Of a DNA stretch of 6,867 nt, positions 6,317-6,867 are shown in pieces. Numbering within the stretch: the first letter of the stretch is position 1; each line of letters opens with the position of its first letter. The DNA is from Pyrobaculum sp. GTDB taxonomy: Archaea; Thermoproteota; Thermoprotei; Thermoproteales; Thermoproteaceae. The stretch lies in NCBI GenBank assembly GCA_009903905.1, contig WYEI01000181.1, positions 1-6,867 on the forward strand, in the 5' to 3' direction. The translations under genes and the position numbers were made by a program. The notes under the pieces are model-generated. The model made no database searches and was not told the DNA's origin. It saw only the letters and a list, made by a program, of their open reading frames with translations.

Positions 6317-6867
6317 AGCGGCGCCAGGGGGATCTGCCTAAGCCCCTCCACCTCGGGGAACCCCATGGCTATGTTGAAGGCCTGCACCGCCTGCCCAGAG
6401 GCCCCCCGCACCAAGTTGTCTATGGCGGCGAAGGTGACGACGCGGTTGAGCCGCGGGTCCAGCTCGAAACCCAGGTCCACGAGGTTTGTGCCCAGGACGT
6501 ACTTCACGTTGGGGTACCGGGAGATGCCCAGCCTGTCGCGGACGATCCGGATGAACTTGGAGTCGCCGTAGAGGGCCCGGAAGTACCTCCACATGTCAAC
6601 CTCCGCGGGTAGCGCCTCAGCGTAGACGTGGCCCGTGGCGAATATGCCGCGGACTAGATCCACGGCGTGGGGCGTGAAGGCCACCTTCACCCGCCTCCCA
6701 GCCAGCCGGCTCAGCTCCTGCTCAATCTCGGCGATGTGGCGGTGGTGCACAGGCTCATAGGGCCTAACCACGTAGGTCCTGAAGCTGTGTAGGTCAACCA
6801 CCGAGCCCTCGGCGCCGGCGCCGCTGGACCCGATCTTGGCGTCTACCACAGGCGGCACGTCGCGGAT
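6313..6867 (-). CDS. lysY: [LysW]-aminoadipate/glutamate semialdehyde dehydrogenase, C-terminal part (partial, 5' end off the window)
   Basis: NADPH-dependent reductase of the ArgC family that converts the LysW-bound acyl phosphate made by LysZ into the semialdehyde. Only the last 184 residues are present; the frame is open to the right edge, so the N-terminal NADP domain and the catalytic cysteine lie outside. The GTG at 6858 is an internal valine, not a start. Visible family features are KIGSSGAG, the [12 protein letters not shown] segment with the histidine used in catalysis in ArgC-type enzymes, [13 protein letters not shown], and the C-terminal GTNLVDLGF and [14 protein letters not shown] stretches. 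The stop overlaps the lysZ start by four bases. The LysY rather than classical ArgC assignment rests on the linked lysZ and lysW. Confidence 0.9.
   Translation of the reverse strand: MRDVPPVVDAKIGSSGAGAEGSVVDLHSFRTYVVRPYEPVHHRHIAEIEQELSRLAGRRVKVAFTPHAVDLVRGIFATGHVYAEALPAEVDMWRYFRALYGDSKFIRIVRDRLGISRYPNVKYVLGTNLVDLGFELDPRLNRVVTFAAIDNLVRGASGQAVQAFNIAMGFPEVEGLRQIPLAPL

Overview
The window looks like a piece of a GC-rich hyperthermophilic crenarchaeal genome, most likely Pyrobaculum or a close Thermoproteales relative. This is inferred from the gene families: the LysW amino-group carrier system, an archaeal ArgG/ArgH pair, a DUF998-type membrane protein and short zinc-ribbon proteins. It is also inferred from very compact packing and TATA-like boxes sitting about 27 bases before start codons, as in leaderless archaeal transcripts. 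No rRNA, tRNA, CRISPR array, insertion sequence or other mobile element was seen.

Layout, left to right. Positions 1-1648 (minus strand) carry the end of an ABC importer operon: an ATPase followed, with an ATGA overlap, by a permease that runs off the left edge. A 108-base divergent promoter region (1649-1756) separates it from a short plus-strand pair: a six-helix DUF998-like membrane protein (1757-2302) and an unrecognised 96-residue protein (2283-2573) that overlaps it by 20 bases. From 2570 to the right edge everything lies on the minus strand and, read in the direction of transcription, gives lysY (partial) - lysZ - lysW - argG - small zinc-ribbon protein - argH.

The right-hand block is a biosynthetic cluster. 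LysW is a small carrier protein whose C-terminal glutamate holds the amino group of glutamate (arginine route) or alpha-aminoadipate (lysine route). LysZ phosphorylates and LysY reduces the carrier-bound intermediate. ArgG and ArgH perform the last two steps of arginine synthesis, citrulline to argininosuccinate to arginine. This neighbourhood suggests that the carrier system serves arginine synthesis here, perhaps lysine as well. Promoter-like boxes precede lysW and the zinc-ribbon gene, so the block is probably at least three transcription units.

The most interesting point is the lysW-argG junction. argG lies in the same reading frame as lysW, directly after its TAA stop, and has no ATG, GTG or TTG codon upstream of its ATP-binding motif. 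Either an ATC codon is the start, or translation begins at an ATG inside the end of lysW and a one-base difference in a G run separates the frames, or the base sequence contains an error. A second point is the 51-residue four-cysteine protein between argG and argH.
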